Of a DNA stretch of 64,000 nucleotides, positions 62,768 to 64,000 are shown piece after piece. Made by a program: the position numbers and the translations under genes. The notes under the pieces were generated by a model. It worked only from the letters and a program-made list of their open reading frames with translations. It did not search any database and was not told where the DNA came from. The first letter of the stretch is position 1, and every line of letters begins with the position of its first letter. The DNA is taken from positions 1 through 64,000 of the forward strand of contig JAUWBH010000007.1 in NCBI GenBank assembly GCA_030605085.1, given 5' to 3'. This stretch comes from Promethearchaeota archaeon. GTDB taxonomy: Archaea; Asgardarchaeota; Lokiarchaeia; Sigynarchaeales; SOKP01.

Positions 62768-64000
62768 TTGAGTGTTACATATAGAAAAATTCATCAAATT
62801 ATAGGACCGTTGATATTCTTAAAAAATGAGCATAATGTAAAGTTCGGAGAAATAGTTAAAATCCACACAGATGATGGAATAATTCGTACAGGTCAAGTTG
62901 TGAAAGTTAGTGAGGATATTATCGTTATAGAAGCGTTTGAGGATACAGAAGGTCTATCATCTGAAAACTCGGAAATAATTTTTACAGAAAAATTATTTAC
63001 AGTGAAAATCTCAAAAGACATGTTCGGGAGAACCTTCAATTCATTAGGCAAACATATTGATATTAACACAAAAAAGATTTTAGACTCGGATATTTTAAGT
63101 TCAATAGAACGAGAGATTATTAGTTCCCCAATCAACCCTTTTGCTAGAGAATATCCTTCAGATGTAATACAAACCGGTGTATCAATTATTGATGGATTAT
63201 TTACATTAATAAGAGGGCAAAAGCTTCCAATATTTAGCGGACAAGGAATACCACATAATAAATTAGCTGCTCAAATCGTCACTCAAGCAAAATTGTTGAC
63301 AGAAGAATCTTTTTTAATAATTTTCTGCGGAATAGGAATTATTCGAGATGAGGCAATGTTTTTTTTAAAACATTTCCAAGAAAGTGGGAATATTCAAAAC
63401 ATTATTTCGTTTATTAATTTTGCTGACGATCCAATTATGGAACGATTAATAGTTCCGAGAGTTGCTTTAACTACGGCAGAATATTTTGCTTTTGAAGAAG
63501 ATATGCATGTAATGGTTATTTTAATCGATATGACAAATTACGCTGAAGCTTTAAGGGAGTTAAGTTCAGCAAAGGAAGAAATTCCTAGTAGAAAAGGGTA
63601 TCCTGGATATTTATATTCTGATCTCGCATCTATTTACGAGAGAACAGGGAAAATAAAAGGTAAAAAAGGATCAATTACTCAAATCCCGATTTTAACAATG
63701 CCAAATGACGATATTTCTCATCCTATTCCTGATACTACAGGTTATATTACCGAGGGACAGTTAGTTCTTAGTCGTAGTTTACATAAAAAAGGTATCTACC
63801 CACCTTTTGAATTGTTAGCTTCCATATCGAGGCTTATGAAAGATGCTATAGGTGCTGAGAATACAAGAGAAGATCACGCGGATATAAGTGCTCAAATACT
63901 ATCCTTTTATTCGAGAGTCCTCGAAGTTAGAGACCTAATTTCAATTGTCGGGGAGGACGGTTTGAGTTTAGATCAGAAAGCATTATTAAGATTTGGAGAT
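62768..64000 (+). CDS. atpB: A-type ATPase subunit B (3' end outside window)
   Basis: Starts at TTG 62768, directly after an in-frame TGA, with GGTGGTGG at 62755-62762 as the ribosome binding site; the reading then runs open to 64000 (411 codons). Family segments: [64 protein letters not shown] (the degenerate P-loop of the non-catalytic subunit), [11 protein letters not shown] and [17 protein letters not shown] [17 protein letters not shown]. Window end cuts the last ~50 residues. Subunits D and I must lie further on or elsewhere. Confidence 0.95.
   Translation, partial: MSVTYRKIHQIIGPLIFLKNEHNVKFGEIVKIHTDDGIIRTGQVVKVSEDIIVIEAFEDTEGLSSENSEIIFTEKLFTVKISKDMFGRTFNSLGKHIDINTKKILDSDILSSIEREIISSPINPFAREYPSDVIQTGVSIIDGLFTLIRGQKLPIFSGQGIPHNKLAAQIVTQAKLLTEESFLIIFCGIGIIRDEAMFFLKHFQESGNIQNIISFINFADDPIMERLIVPRVALTTAEYFAFEEDMHVMVILIDMTNYAEALRELSSAKEEIPSRKGYPGYLYSDLASIYERTGKIKGKKGSITQIPILTMPNDDISHPIPDTTGYITEGQLVLSRSLHKKGIYPPFELLASISRLMKDAIGAENTREDHADISAQILSFYSRVLEVRDLISIVGEDGLSLDQKALLRFGD

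Overview
The window is AT-rich DNA that looks archaeal and most likely comes from an Asgard archaeon (Lokiarchaeia-like). The archaeal core is a proteasome beta subunit with an N-terminal Thr and propeptide, an A-type ATPase operon, a TFB-type transcription factor, an archaeal-type inositol-1-phosphate synthase and a long archaeal FKBP. The Asgard-like part is a Rag-type GTPase, a Ras-like GTPase fused to longin/roadblock-like domains, several stand-alone roadblock/longin-like proteins, a gelsolin-like protein and an IFT52-like (GIFT) protein. I recognised no rRNA or tRNA gene.

Layout. 1-14 kb is mostly housekeeping: the tail of a large Ig-like-repeat protein, a DNA alkyltransferase, an MBL hydrolase, a frameshifted EamA permease, a beta-helix membrane protein, proteasome beta, a GIFT protein, a PflX-type radical SAM protein, an HhH-FKBP fusion, three RimK/ITPK-like ATP-grasp proteins and inositol-1-phosphate synthase. 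14-27 kb holds transporters, a fourth ATP-grasp protein, a 5'-truncated histidine kinase, LMW phosphatase, nicotinamidase, two DUF998-like membrane proteins, the Rag-like GTPase and a DEAD-box-like helicase, with gene fragments between them. 26.4-28 kb has a HEPN/MNT pair with a frameshifted HEPN gene, and a coiled-coil nuclease-like gene split by a stop codon.

28-49.5 kb is the most interesting part: a signalling island. It contains a short TFB with one cyclin repeat, zinc-ribbon/roadblock and roadblock proteins, the longin-roadblock-GTPase fusion and a two-domain longin-like protein. A group II intron and an IS-type transposase interrupt it. A chemosensory operon follows: MCP, a second two-domain longin-like protein, CheW, CheY, CheA, a 1354-residue coiled-coil/Ig-like protein, an unknown protein and a CheW-CheC-CheC fusion. 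No CheR, CheB, archaellum or pilus gene is present. Duplicated longin-like genes and a duplicated palindromic promoter element tie the GTPase side to the chemosensory side. The arrangement resembles the bacterial pairing of Frz chemosensory proteins with the MglA GTPase and MglB roadblock protein, and could control cytoskeleton or polarity rather than a flagellum. This is inference.

49.5-56 kb is a duplication and decay zone: a gelsolin-like gene, a partial copy of it, fragments of a GTPase paralogue, TnpB and an LCIB-like carbonic anhydrase, and tandem Ca2+/cation antiporter genes. 58-64 kb is the A-type ATPase operon K-C-H-F-E-A-B, with B running off the end. Two non-coding observations stand out: a candidate structured RNA at about 32.87-33.23 kb (minus strand), and a recurrent TGTGGTAAAAA motif, often about 25 bases downstream of a TATA-like box.
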